DNA of 29,380 nt from Tulasnella sp. 424 (lineage: Eukaryota > Basidiomycota > Agaricomycetes > Cantharellales > Tulasnellaceae): assembly GCA_019633425.1 (NCBI GenBank), contig WSUB01000305.1:1-29380 (forward strand), in the 5' to 3' direction. A model generated the notes under the pieces. The model made no database searches and was not told where the DNA came from. It saw only the letters and a program-made list of their open reading frames with translations. The position numbers and the translations under genes were made by a program. This document shows positions 19,439 through 29,380 of this stretch, in pieces (the stretch's first letter is position 1; each line of letters begins with the position of its first letter).

Positions 19439-20520
19439 TTACTCTTGTAACGTGAGATTCGGCCTCTGCCGCGGTAATGGCAGCAATAGTGGCAAGCGTC
19501 GCTTCCTCCTCTGCGTATAGCCACGCTTCCTCTTGAGCTCACCACCGCTCGAAGTCGACAGCCACGCATTCATATTCTTGCATTCCGCGTTGCCCCGCTG
19601 TTGGCCGGGTTGGGCCTGCGTCCATGCGTCACCGCTCTTCTTAGTTGTGACGGAAATCCCGCCATACGATGATTGTCGGACCGAACTGATGATGGGGCCC
19701 ATGCCTGGAGCTCCCGGCTTCTTCTTTGCCGGTGAGCCTTCCGAGCCTGGCACAGAGGCGGTGTACGCTTGTATGGGTCGAGCCAGCCCGGACGGCGACG
19801 AATCAGGAGGGCCAGCTGGCGGAGACCCCGGAGCTCAAGAAGCGGCCGCTCGCGTTTCGAGATTGCTTGTGGCAATAGAGACTGCCGTCTTAGGAACTGC
19901 CTTCCAGGTAGAGCTGGCTGAGGGAGTGGTGTCCGCTGCCGGTGTTAACTGCAGGCTCTGTTGCGACCTGCGACGTTCCCGAAGGGAGAGCTTGGGTATC
20001 GATTTTGGAGAATCCGGCGACACGGGCGTGCCCGGAACTTGAAACCCGACGATACGCTTGTTCGGAGTTGGGGACACTTCCACCATGGTCTCCTGGCTTT
20101 CCATTATCCTTCTCAAATCTTGACTGAGTATTCAAAATGAGGGTCAATATCAGTAACACGTTGAGCTAAAACAAAGAGAAAGGCTAACCACTCAACTGAA
20201 CGAGATGCGCCTTTCCCCTTCCAGACCGGTGAAGGGGAGCTCTCAACCGGAAGCGTAACGCTTGGCAAGATATCAAGCGGGGAAGGTGGATATGGGAACC
20301 CCTTTGGAAGGAGACGCCACTTTCAGCGGTTCTAACACCTCGGCCAGTTCGAACGCTGAAATCCTCCTTCCTCGACCAAAGTCGTATCGCCCACCGTTGA
20401 GCAGGCTGCGGTCGAATTGTCCAGTGGAGCTGGAGTTTAATGATGTCTTGGCGAAATCCAGAGACCAACAATGGCTTTGTGTCGAGGGAGCTGCTTGATG
20501 TGCAGGTGTAGCAGGGGGAC
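19439..20520 (-). pseudogene. Relic Q copy 3: broken Pro/Ser-rich gene with basic C-terminus
   Basis: The better-preserved Q copy. The left exon reads CYTCTSSSSLDTKPL, then RYDFGRGRRIS and, in another frame, LPSVTLPVES and VWKGKGASRS; one extra base at about 20400-20460 and one near 20285 break it relative to copy 1. After a phase-2 intron (donor GTTAGC, acceptor ACTCAG) the frame reads SPTPNKRIVG, VPGTPVSPDSPKS and TPSASSTWKAVPKTAVSIA. It hits TGA at 19835-19837, where copy 1 has CGA. Beyond the stop the same frame continues with a Pro/Gly/Ser stretch, SSYGGISVTTKKSGDAW, then a basic tail GGELKRKRG and RRKRR. No family recognised. Probably disordered and nuclear if it was ever functional (inferred from the basic tail). 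Confidence 0.5.
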
Positions 20521-21640
20521 TTATTTGCGGGGTTTGAAGATGAATGGCTCCGCAATACTTTGGAGGATTAGCCAGTGGCCCCACCTTTCCATGGAAGCCA
20601 TCAAAAGTTGAACCGACCATATAAGTGGCTGTTTCTTGGTCTGTTGTTGCCGAACAAAAGAAGCCAGCTCCCGGAGCGCATCGCCTCCCAAGTCGTCGAG
20701 TAGATTACTTTGCAAAATCGACTCCATATTCACAGCAATGTAAAGCTGCAGGCTTGCAATCGACGGCACTGCATCGTACAGGCGTGCGGCGCGCAAGAGC
20801 GAACATGCGATCTGGAGGCTGGTGTGCTGAATGATGACTTTTGAGCAGATGAGGATCAATTTTTCGATGAGTGTAGTTCGTTCTAGGTAAGGTTTGTGCC
20901 GGGTCGGTTCAACGAAGCAAGTGAGGACTAGGAGTTGCACGTACAGCTGCGGCAATCACCGAAAACACGAGCTCAACGAGCTGATTTGAGAAATTGACCA
21001 AGGCTATACAACCCAATACCAATCAGTCAGCTAACTGGTCCTAATGCATTGAGAAGCGTGCTGCGCACCAATATCGCTGAACATGTCCTGCCCTTCATCG
21101 CAGTAGACTTATCGGAACAAATATTCCATGGACCTCCACTCCAAGTGCCTCAAATCTATGGTAATCACATCACCATTCACCCTTCGGGTGAAACGCCAAT
21201 CCAGATCGTCGTATAGGGTTGCAAAAAAGGTGGATCGAACACGAAGGCTGGCGGAATGGCACTGCACCGAAATGCCAGTCCGCCAACTGTTGGACGAGAT
21301 CTAGCCCTCCGTGTTCGTAGAACTTCAGCGGTGTATATCGCCGCATACAGCTGAGACTGAATTACCATCTTGAGAACATCTTCAAGAGTTTTGATGAAGC
21401 GGGGAAGTTTGAGGAGGAGGGCCAAGAGGTCTTGCTTGACACCCAACGGGTTCACTCTAAACGGTTGCCAAGCTGCCTTGGTCGGGTTCGAGACTCTGAA
21501 ATCCCGGATTGCCGCGACATCGTCGGTGTGGAGGTACTGGACGAGGAGAAGAATTCAGGTGAAAGGATGTCGTCCTAGGCCTGCAAACGGAGGGGTCGAA
21601 CTGGGGCTTGAGGGTCCAATCCGAACATGGGGCTGTTACG
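20521..21640 (-). pseudogene. Tandem-BTB/POZ protein relic, copy 3
   Basis: The 3' part is open at 20955-20521 and reads LIEKLILICSKVIIQHTSLQIACSLL followed by YIAVNMESILQSNLLDDLG and LRELASFVRQQQ. That is the helical region and conserved tail of fungal tandem-BTB proteins. The middle (about 21040-21140) keeps CDEGQDMFSDIG, and the 5' part keeps LGVKQDLLALLLKLPRFIKTLEDVLKM (21455-21370). Between the latter and the second BTB core the frame shifts, and the N-terminus of the first BTB is missing, as in copy 1. The last 100 bases overlap a possible Q start on the same strand. Called a relic because no continuous splice model can be built by eye. Confidence 0.6.
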
Positions 21641-21747
21641 TGGGAAGGAAATGAGCGCCCATCTTCAGTCACGTTCGCGATTTTCCACTGTGTTTCTACT
21701 CTCTCGACTCCAAATGCCGTCAGAATCCAACTTTCGACGATTGCGTC

Positions 21748-21810
21748 CTTCAACAGGCGACAGCGCGCAATACTGCGGAGCGGGATACATCAACACCGTT
21801 TCCGACCCGT
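21748..21810 (+). pseudogene. Isolated WSC-domain fragment, copy 3
   Basis: Reads TGDSAQYCGAGYINTV on the plus strand, a good match to the last part of a WSC domain, followed by a stop. It lies upstream of the main array and marks a lost 5' WSC repeat. Confidence 0.55.
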
Positions 21811-21849
21811 CCTAATCTCTCCTAAGCTACACCCACCAACGATGCTGCA

Positions 21850-24743
21850 CTGACCAAAGGGCTCGATCGCTCACTTGACCTTCACCCGGGATGGCTCGCT
21901 CGTTACGTCAACTTACGTACGGGTACTAAGGGTACACATACGCGGGGTTGGAAGCGGGGAACGGATGTTGGTGCGGGAACAGCTTGACCGTGGCGACGTC
22001 GACTGGATGCTCGACGACGTGCGGCGGAGATGGCTCTAATAACGATGACGATATTCAAGTATACCGGGTCGATTGAATCGTCCTCGTCTTCATCATCACG
22101 TTCAAGTTCAAGTTCGAGCTCGTTATCCTCAACGTCTTCCACAATCTCCGGAACCTCTACCACTACCTCCTCGACCACCTCCGCCTTCCCCGCCGGCTGG
22201 TCCGCCTTGGGCTGCTACACCGACCAAAGCTCGCCCCAGCGGTCCCTCAGTGGACCGACCTACACCGACACCATGTCCATGACCTACGTGACCTGCCAAG
22301 CGTACTGCATAATCAAAGGAGTGGAGCACGGAAGTCAGCGTTACTGCGGAAGGACGATTAATAGTCCTGGAACTACTACGACGGGCTCAAATTGTAATAA
22401 GGCTTGTGCGGGCGATGCGACCAAGATGTGCGGTGGGAGGTGGACGATGACGGTGTTTCATTACAATGCGGCGAACCTACCTTCGTCCTCGAATGCATCA
22501 AGCATCACTTCGGTATCCACCGTCTCCGGTTTATCAACGACTATTTCCGGCTCGTCCACGATCACATCTACCACCTCGTCCTCCAGCGTTACGTCCTCGT
22601 CCTTCCCCGCGGGGTGGTCTTCCCTCGGCTGCTACACAGACCAAAGCACCCCTCAACGTACCCTCAGCCGCGCTACCACCAGATACCACAGCTACGACCT
22701 ACGCCACCTGCCAAGCGTACTGCTTATCAAAAGGATTCACGACGCGGGACTGGAGTACGGAAGTGAATATTGCTGTGGAAGCACGATCAATAGTCCTGGA
22801 ACGACTACAGCCAACTCGGGTTGTAATAAAGCGTGTGCCGGGGATGCGACGAAGATGTGCGTGGGACGTGGACGATGTCGATATTCGTGTATACTCCTGG
22901 ATCGAGCGGGTCGGTCTCGGGGACGGGACCTTCATGCTTGCCTTCGACTACTTTGACAGTTACGGCGTCGCCTTCAACTGGCACGGGCACCGCTTCGTCA
23001 AGTACCGGAACGGGAACAGTATCTACCTCGGCTTAAATTTCAACGACTTCCTAAATCTAATGTATGGGTCAGTTGCGATAAACCCAAGGACAAGAAGTTG
23101 GTTTTCGCGTATTCCATGGTTGGAAACACTTATGTGAGCGCAATCGGGAATCGGAAGAGGAAACGAGGGGGAGGTTACTGATTGCTCTTGGTTTCGTATT
23201 GAAGTCCTACGACTCGACGATGAGGCTACGCAAATCGCGTTAGCTCAAGCTCAGGGAATGTGAGTGACTTTCCTCGGTTATTATCTTATAGTGTGTTAGT
23301 GCTGATGGGGATTTCATATTTCTCCAGAGACCCCTTCGCCCTCAACTTTGGTTCTCCATCTTGGGAATTCGACCGCATGCCGGACGGATACAACGCAGCA
23401 GCCGCCGCAGGGTTCAAGATGTTCCTATCATTCGACATGACTTCCGTCACTTGCGCAAGCACGGGTGATATCACCACGATCACGATCACGATCCTCTGTT
23501 GGGCCAATCACGCAACGCAGTTGAAGGATTCGAACGGAGCGGTCTACGTTGGCCCGTTTGCGGGAGAGTATTGTACTTTCGGTTCAACTGGGTGGCTGCA
23601 GGCTGTCAAGAGCGGACCGAAGAGTTCCGGTGTTACGACCAAGTTTATTCCGAGCTTCTTCTCCGACCCAAGTCAAAACTTTCAGTTTACGTCGTTCATG
23701 GACTTGGACGGAACGGTCCCGGTATGTCGCCTCTCCTCTACATGATTCACTGAGTTGGCTTTTATTGACTCCTGTCTTCTGTAGTGCAACAATGCTTGGC
23801 CAATGGACAACTATGATGAGACTTGGACCTCAGATACGACTCGCAGAAATCGCTTGTCGGGCACTCAGGTTTATATGGCTGGTGTTTCGCCTTGGTTCTT
23901 CACGGTATGTCTTTTCCCGCGTTGCCAGGAGCTTTACACTGACCAGGGGGCCCATTTTGTGATCAATAGTATTATGGAGCGGATACGTACAACAAGAACT
24001 GGATGTATCGTGCAGACGATTGGGTTTATGACCTCCGGTGGGGAGGACATTATCGCCCATCGTTCGTCGGTCGACCTTGTCGAGATTATCACTTGGAATG
24101 ACTATGACGAGAGTCACTACATTGGTCCCATTGGGAAGGATCAGCCCATCTCGAACGCTTGGGTTGACGGCTTTGATCGTACTGGTGAGGCACTCGGGTC
24201 TTAAATCGTTGCTCTTCCTGCTCACCAAACTCTCTTCCCGTCCCTCTACAGCATGGCTTACCATAACGGGATACTATATCCAATTATAGACGACCGGGGT
24301 AGTACCTACCATCATTCCGGACAAGATTACATGTGGGCGAGGCCTCACGGAAAGTCGGACACCTACAGCGATTACATTGGCAGACCAAACAACGCTGACT
24401 GGGTATGCATCATGAGCGCATTAAAAGTGAACATCCCGACCTGTTTCGCTGACTTGTCCTGCCATGTTCCAAACAGACAAACGACTATCTGTGGATTGTG
24501 CTGTTGTCTACCGGGCCTGGAACGCTTCAAGTCCAACAGGGCACGACGACAGGGAGCTCCACAGTCACAGCCGGTATCAACAAACTCCAACTAGCTTCAG
24601 GCGAAACGAACAGCGGCGTCAACGGTGTCACTGCTGTCCTAACCCGCAACTCGGCCCAAGTCTTCCCGTACTTTGCACCAATCACGTTCACCCACTCGCC
24701 CACCACGTAAAACTTCAACGCGTTCGTGTTCAGTGGGCCATAG
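21850..24743 (+). pseudogene. WSC-array/GH71 alpha-1,3-glucanase relic copy 3, catalytic domain present but broken
   Basis: GH71 enzymes (mutanases) hydrolyse alpha-1,3-glucan of fungal walls. WSC pieces: about 21930-22060 (YTYAGLEAGN, GCWCGNS), 22190-22460 (GCYTDQSSPQRSLSG) and 22610-22890. The GH71 part follows: KLVFAYSMVGNTY (to 23133), intron, ALAQAQGID (23226-23258 plus the next exon), FALNFGSPSWE, GFKMFLSFDMTS and FIPSFFSDPS. Further on come YMAGVSPWFFT, NKNWMYRADDW, DLVEIITWNDYDESHYIGPIG and AWVDGFDRTAWL. The last exon (24479-24743) encodes TNDYLWIVLLSTGPG. Introns with good sites: 23259-23328, 23723-23784, 23907-23971 and about 24186-24251. Lesions: one base lost near 23216, one G gained near 24041 (LRW|DII), TAG at 24287-24289, one base lost near 24329, and TAA at 24708-24710 where copies 1 and 2 have TAC. 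WSC-2 is frameshifted as in copy 1. No start or signal peptide seen. Confidence 0.82.
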
Positions 24744-25932
24744 ACGGCGTTTGGCCAACCTTCTTTCCGACGATCCACGTTCTTCAAGTTCATGATACGC
24801 TCAGCACTCCCCAAGTCTAAAAATGTTTTACCTTGCTTCCCATTCCAATTCCTCTTCTTTTGTTAGATTTCTACATTCATGGTCCCGGGATATCCTGGGA
24901 CCTCCTCTCGTTCAATTCCTTCGTCGCTGCACTTCCGCCAGGACGTGTCTCGACGCGTTGATCTTCGCCGCAACACCATTTTTTCCTTTGCTTTGGTGAC
25001 TTATTTGCAAACATTCTGCCGTCCCTATCGTCTATATAACCTTATATTCCATTTTCCTTTCGGTCATTCTACTGGTTCCGGTGGTGGTAGATAGCGTCCC
25101 CTCCTTTCTCTCGTTTCCTTCTTTCTGTTGGGTTAGCTGAAGCAAAATGGGTAACTTGGCTTAAATATGTTGTACATCTGCTTCGAAAACGTCAGTGACG
25201 ACCTTTAGCAAAGGATTCGTAGTGTGAGGCGGCGGACCTCCACCTTTTCGGGACATCCGCTGTTCATGATAAGCTCCGACTGCATGAAAGTCGGCGTCCA
25301 TGCCATATGGCATGTCTCCAGTTCGAGCTTTCAGTATGGTCAGGCCTAACGAAATGGCTGCCTGTAATAGGTCAGTAACGCCAGCTCTTCAATGGGACTC
25401 CGCCAGTTCCCGATGGGACTGACCGTAGCATATATACCTTGTAACACCTATTTCTATTGGGCCTAGATCGTTAAAACCTAAAGGATTCACCGCTCATCGG
25501 ATGTTCCTTGCCCTGTGTCTACACTTTATCAAGCTACAGTATAGAATTATTTAACAAGAATGGCACCAGTATCGTATCGGGGGTGTCAGTTTCTACCCCT
25601 CTTCACTACGGTTGTCGCAGAATGCATAAATGGGACCGGAGCTGACCAATCAGGCCGTCTCTATACGTTCTTCAGAATTCGCTGTTTCATTATATCAAAC
25701 GACAAAGATATATGTAGGGTTCACGACATGCAGTTATGATAGGTTCAGGGAGAGCCGATAGCAATCGGAGGATGATGGAATACTTGTATCGAAGCGTGTA
25801 ATAAGGATGGTGGGGACAGGGAGTAGGGTATTCAACCAATAGACCATACGGTAACGAAATTTGTCCATCGTGTGCGTGACTTGGACTTCCGTCCCAAATC
25901 AAATATCGATTATCAAATGCCCCGAAGAGTAA
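24744..25932. other. Convergent intergenic tract, unit III
   Basis: The same content as the tracts of units I and II. TATATAA is at 25033-25039, a short ATG frame of five codons follows near 25147, and the palindrome CGTCAgTGACG is at 25190-25200. The small frame starting at 25560 has lost its stop. No larger gene is seen. Confidence 0.6.
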
Positions 25933-28313
25933 TCACGTGGATTCCTCTCGCGTGGCTAGTCGACAGACTTCAGCGGCTTGATTCGAAGGGTAAGCAGCAT
26001 CCTGAGTATGTCCAATTTGCTCGAAGACCTCTGCGGCTTCTGTATAAGGGCCAATTGCTTCACTGTAACCGCCCTGGTCGCGGTGCACGTCACCAAGGCC
26101 CGACAAAGACATAGCTCTCCCGTATCTGCTACCGATGTCGGTGTAGATGTCTAGGGCCTTGGAGTAGAATTTGATGGCCTGGCTGTACTCCTTTCGAAGC
26201 CGATGCACCTCAGCGAGACCCTTCAGAACGTCGGCTCTCCCTTGCCTGTCGCCGATGTCGGTGAAGATTTGGAGAGCCTCGGTGTGGAATGCGATGGCCT
26301 GGCTGTACTCGTTTCGAACCCGATGCACGTCAGCGAGGCCCAAAAGAGCGTTGGCTCTCCCTTGCCCGCTGCCGATGTCGGTATAGATTTGGAGGGCCTC
26401 GGTGTAGAATGTGATAGCCTGGCTGTACTCGTCTCGAAGCCAATGCACGTCAGCGAGACCCCAAAGAGCGTCGGCTCTCCCTTGCCTGTCGCCTATGTCG
26501 GTGCGGATTTGGAGGGTTTCGTAGTAGAATGTCATGGCCTGGCCGTAATCGCCGCGGAACCGGTGCAGGTCGGCCAAGTCAATCAGCATCGTGGCCTGTC
26601 CTTTGCTGTCGCCGAGCTCTTTGTAGATACCCAGAGCCTTGGTAAAGACGTCTGACGCGTTCACGTAGTCACCCTGTTGCCGGTACATAGCGCCCAGTTG
26701 CTTCAGAAGCGCTGGAGAGCGAGCTCTAGAAGCTGATGCATCTGCGGCCCGTATCGGGTTTGGCTGAATCATAGGCTACATCAAACTTTTGTTAATTGCC
26801 TGTAATTAACCCCATATCAGTATCACTCACCAGCCAACTGATTGACTTTCGGCAATCCTCAGCAGTCGGTCGCTTCCGGGGGTCCTCCCTCCAGCACTCA
26901 AGTGCAAGGGAACACAGTGCCTTCATCAAGGCCATGCGAGCGTCATCTGTGATGGAGGGAAGATTTCCCGTGACGACCCGTATGATGACGGCATTGTCCA
27001 CCTCGACATCGTGAAATGGGATTGAGTTCGTCATCACCTAACCCGGAGCTCATGTTTTAGACTCGATCGTGATCAGAAGATGGGACCTGAACTTTACCTC
27101 ATATACTACACATCCCAATGCCCAAATATCGCTCGCAAGGGTGGCTTTCTTTTTGTGCAATAGCTCCGGAGCAGCCCAACGAAGAGTGAAATGATCACCC
27201 TTCAGTGTTAAGGTCATGGTCTTGCTTTCGCCGCTGAACGCTGGTTCAAGCGACAGGACCGGTGGCGGTTTGTTTTCAGCATGACTCGTTTCCTCGCCTA
27301 GATCCTCAGTTGTTTGGCGGCGAGCGGATCCAAAGTCGGTAATTACCGCGCGGTACTCGGAGTTGACCAATATGTTTATCTGCAAAGTCAGAGCGATGTT
27401 TGCCAGTGGTTCAATATGCTACTCTCAAAACTTACCGATTTGAGGTCGCCGTGTCGTATTGGGGGTTGTTGGCTATGGAGGTATTCGACTCCTTTAGCCA
27501 CGTCATAAAGCTGGCATTTAAAATGTCAGAGGCGGGTCGAAGAAAAGTAGTTCGATCGTACCAGCCATATTCGTTCGGGGATCTCCCATTCTGCTGACCC
27601 GATAAAGTTCTTCAAGTTTCCGTTCTCCGCCCAGGGAAAGACCAGCCAGACGACTTCCTTGGACAAGTCCTCGACGAATCCTTCTAGTCCAATGACGTTT
27701 TCGTGAGAAAGCCCGACCAGGAATTCGGCTTCCCTGAGGGCCAACTGAACCGAAAGGGCTTAGCGCTGAAACCACTACGAGATTGGTCGGAGCCTTCTTA
27801 CGCCTAATACCCGCGCTGAGTCATCTGACACGTTCAATTTCTTTACTGCTACATCCTGTAAGGTTGAACTGATGAGCCGCTCATCGTCACTGTCAATCGC
27901 CAGGAAGGCAGAGTAGCACCGACCTTCCGCTGCCGAGACGCTTCTCCAGTAGGGCCAGGTGAGTCGGGACCCTCCTTTTCGGTCGGATTTGATTGGCTCG
28001 CTCCGTCTTGACCACTGAGGGGAGAGACCAAAAGGGCCCGTGAAACTGTTGCAAAACCTCCATGGAACTCGGGTGCGCCGTTGACGAATTCGATAGAGGA
28101 GAGATCAAGTCGCCGATCCGCAAGCTTGCTGAGTTTAGCCCTCTATGAGGAAAAGTAGTTTCGGTGAGCCATTGAAATTGTACTTGACACTCGGGAAGGA
28201 CGTACCAGCTTAGCGCTCGGCGGGAATGCACCGGGGGAGGTACCGTGGTCCGAATCGGACGGCGAGCCAGGCAACGCGGAAGGTCCGGCATCGTGATTGT
28301 CGTCTTTTGGCAT
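25933..28313 (-). CDS. Kinase-TPR C: protein kinase fused to six TPR repeats (656 aa)
   Basis: Join, in coding order: 28206-28313, 27924-28142, 27802-27855, 27562-27744, 27436-27510, 27098-27379, 26831-27037, 25933-26775. Exon lengths are the same as in A and B. Start MPKDDNHDAG. Motifs: HGGFATV, VAVKKL, REAEFL, LSHENVIGLEGF, HGDLKS/INILV, DFGSAR, AAPELL, ASDIWALGCVVYE and RKRPTAEDC. Exon 5 reads LYDVAKGVEYLHS. The last exon holds six TPRs of 40 residues, beginning LLKQLGAMYRQQGDY and ending REEST as in A and B. No stop or frameshift is seen. Intron 2 (27856-27923, 68 nt, donor GTCGGT) must be spliced to keep the frame. It is convergent with the broken glucanase copy 3. Confidence 0.88.
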
Positions 28314-28822
28314 GGGATGTTTCAAGCGAGGAAGATACTAGATGTCGATAAGAGTGATCGTTTTCGGTTGGATCTCGTCGAGAGTTAGAAGGAGGGGGGA
28401 AGCTGATAGAGTGTTTATGGGGGAATGGGTTGAGGATCGCGCGCGGGAGGGGAATAAATGGACGGAGGAGTCCTCTCCACACGGGACAGCTTGCATCTCT
28501 ACCTGCCCCTCTTCGCGAGGCTAAGAATATTGGGCACGTCGAATCGGTACTGTAGCTGGAGAATATTCCTTGCAGGTCCAGTTGAGGTGTTGTCGCGCCA
28601 CAAGATAAGGGAAGGTGCACTGCGCAACCAATCCAAATCGATCATGCCGTAACGTCAACGCTATTAACGGAGATCCCTCCGTCCTGGCTCTGTTCGTTAA
28701 GTTCTCCAAGAGGGCCGAGTAACCCCGACCTAGCTCCAACTACAGCGTTTCCATCTGTCCCCCTCGAGGGCCACATCTTTCGCATCCCACTCAACACACA
28801 TATCTGATGGACCGAGCGTTGA
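28314..28822. other. Upstream region of kinase-TPR C and right border of unit III
   Basis: Non-coding and alignable with 14901-15437. Similarity to unit II ends at about 28822, just before the 3' end of the unrelated flanking gene. No gene is seen. Confidence 0.55.
28529..28533 (-). promoter_or_regulatory. CCAAT box upstream of kinase-TPR C
   Basis: CCAATATT on the minus strand, about 216 bases upstream of the kinase C start, matching copies A and B. Confidence 0.3.
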
Positions 28823-28952
28823 CGACTACACCCTTTCGGGCTGCCTTGGTAGCAGCGTTGGATCGGTCACTCGGTCATGTGAGGGGAAGATATTTACGTG
28901 CTATATGGATCAAGTTAGCCTACAAATCTGCTTGGTGGTGGTTGCTTCGATA

Positions 28953-29380
28953 TCATGTCGAGAAAGATGGTTTTCCGTCCTTGAAAGCCCTCCTCAGCAC
29001 CACCCCCGTCGAGGGTATTTTCATCACTCTCTCCTCCACGTCGCCCTCAAATAAGACGAGATTGATGGGCGCGCCCCTTGCAAAGAAGGGGTCCATGTAA
29101 GAAAACGACGGTAAACAGCCAAGGAAAGCGACGTTTTCCGCTTTGGCTCCACCAAACGCGACCCTTGGAGGAGCTGACGGTCAGCTACTTATGTCGTACA
29201 TGGGAAACTGTTACCATTGCACCAACCTGAACTCTTCGTCTCTTCCCGTTGGCCAGAGGCCATATTTCCTGGCCTTTGGATAGCTGGGACGCCCTTCCAA
29301 TATCTCGAATACGTCCGTTTCATTGAGGACGAGTCCTCCCAGCCAAATGCTCCCCTTATCAACATATACAATCGCGTGAC
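28953..29380 (-). CDS. Unrecognised protein, C-terminal part, at right edge
   Basis: Two exons: 29227-29380 (5' end outside the window) and 28953-29163. They are split by a 63-nt intron with donor GTTGGT, branch site GCTGAC and acceptor CAAG, phase 2. The spliced frame is open to TGA at 28953-28955 and gives about 121 residues. It includes YVDKGSIWLGGLVLNETDVFEILEG, KYGLWPTGRDEEFR, ENVAFLGCLPSF, MDPFFARGAPINLVLFEGD and a final RRAFKDGKPSFST. Codon choice favours G/C at third positions, and the peptide looks like a folded, soluble protein. It is not part of the duplicated unit. I do not recognise the family. Confidence 0.65.

Larger units (their letters stand above)
18385..28822. repeat. Duplicated unit III
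   Basis: This is the fullest copy. The 18385-21850 part matches 1-3220, the 21850-25930 part matches the WSC/GH71 and intergenic parts of units I and II, and 25933-28822 matches the kinase-TPR parts. Gene P continues left of 18385 to 16747, where unit I is outside the window. The GH71 catalytic segment (about 23060-24450) has no partner in units I or II. Confidence 0.85.

Noticed and set aside
23134..23225. A normal intron joining the first GH71 exons in copy 3
   Set aside because: The donor (GTGAGC) and acceptor (TTGAAG) are fine, but the exon after it is one base out of frame with the conserved ALAQAQGID block, so I count a one-base loss and not a splicing alternative.
28807..29100. 97-codon plus-strand frame starting MDRALTTTPF
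   Set aside because: It is antisense to the spliced minus-strand gene, whose two exons join in phase with a good intron and better codon use.
1..29380. Transposon with terminal repeats, tRNA, rRNA or CRISPR array
   Set aside because: No transposase or reverse-transcriptase motif, no paired terminal repeats at unit borders, no cloverleaf and no spaced short repeats were found by eye.

Overview
The window looks like nuclear DNA of a filamentous basidiomycete. The support is: very short introns (about 51-81 nt) with GT donors, CTNA-type branch sites and AG acceptors; WSC domains joined to a GH71 alpha-1,3-glucanase; tandem-BTB proteins; and a protein kinase fused to TPR repeats. From general family knowledge, the kinase-TPR wording resembles large families in Cantharellales such as Tulasnella. 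No database search was made, so that placement is an inference.

The layout is three diverged copies of one multigene unit. Unit I (1 to about 9085, cut by the window edge) holds, left to right: gene P (minus, partial), relic Q (minus), relic BTB (minus), a WSC/GH71 relic (plus) and kinase-TPR A (minus). Unit II (about 9086-15437) holds only a WSC/GH71 relic and kinase-TPR B. Unit III (homology to unit I from about 18385; gene P itself runs back to 16747; ends about 28822) repeats the whole order, ending with kinase-TPR C. Between II and III (15438-16746) I see no gene. On the right is the end of an unrelated, apparently intact minus-strand gene (28953-29380).

The copies have decayed unequally. 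All three kinase-TPR genes can be read through the same eight-exon model and give 656 residues each. Gene P is open over all seven proposed exons in unit III (637 residues) and over everything visible in unit I. All three WSC/GH71 copies, both BTB copies and both Q copies carry stops, frameshifts, truncations or domain losses. Copies 1 and 2 of the WSC/GH71 gene have lost the catalytic domain but keep the WSC array and the C-terminal exon; copy 3 keeps a damaged catalytic domain.

The most interesting points are: selective retention of the kinase-TPR genes; a mosaic pattern of shared lesions that does not fit one duplication tree; a roughly 51-nt piece of kinase intron/exon sequence sitting at a deletion in BTB copy 1; and gene P, an unrecognised, probably disordered protein built by duplication of a set of exons whose exon and intron sizes still match. 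The kinase is a plausible intracellular signalling protein and WSC/GH71 proteins act on the cell wall, but nothing here proves that they work together.
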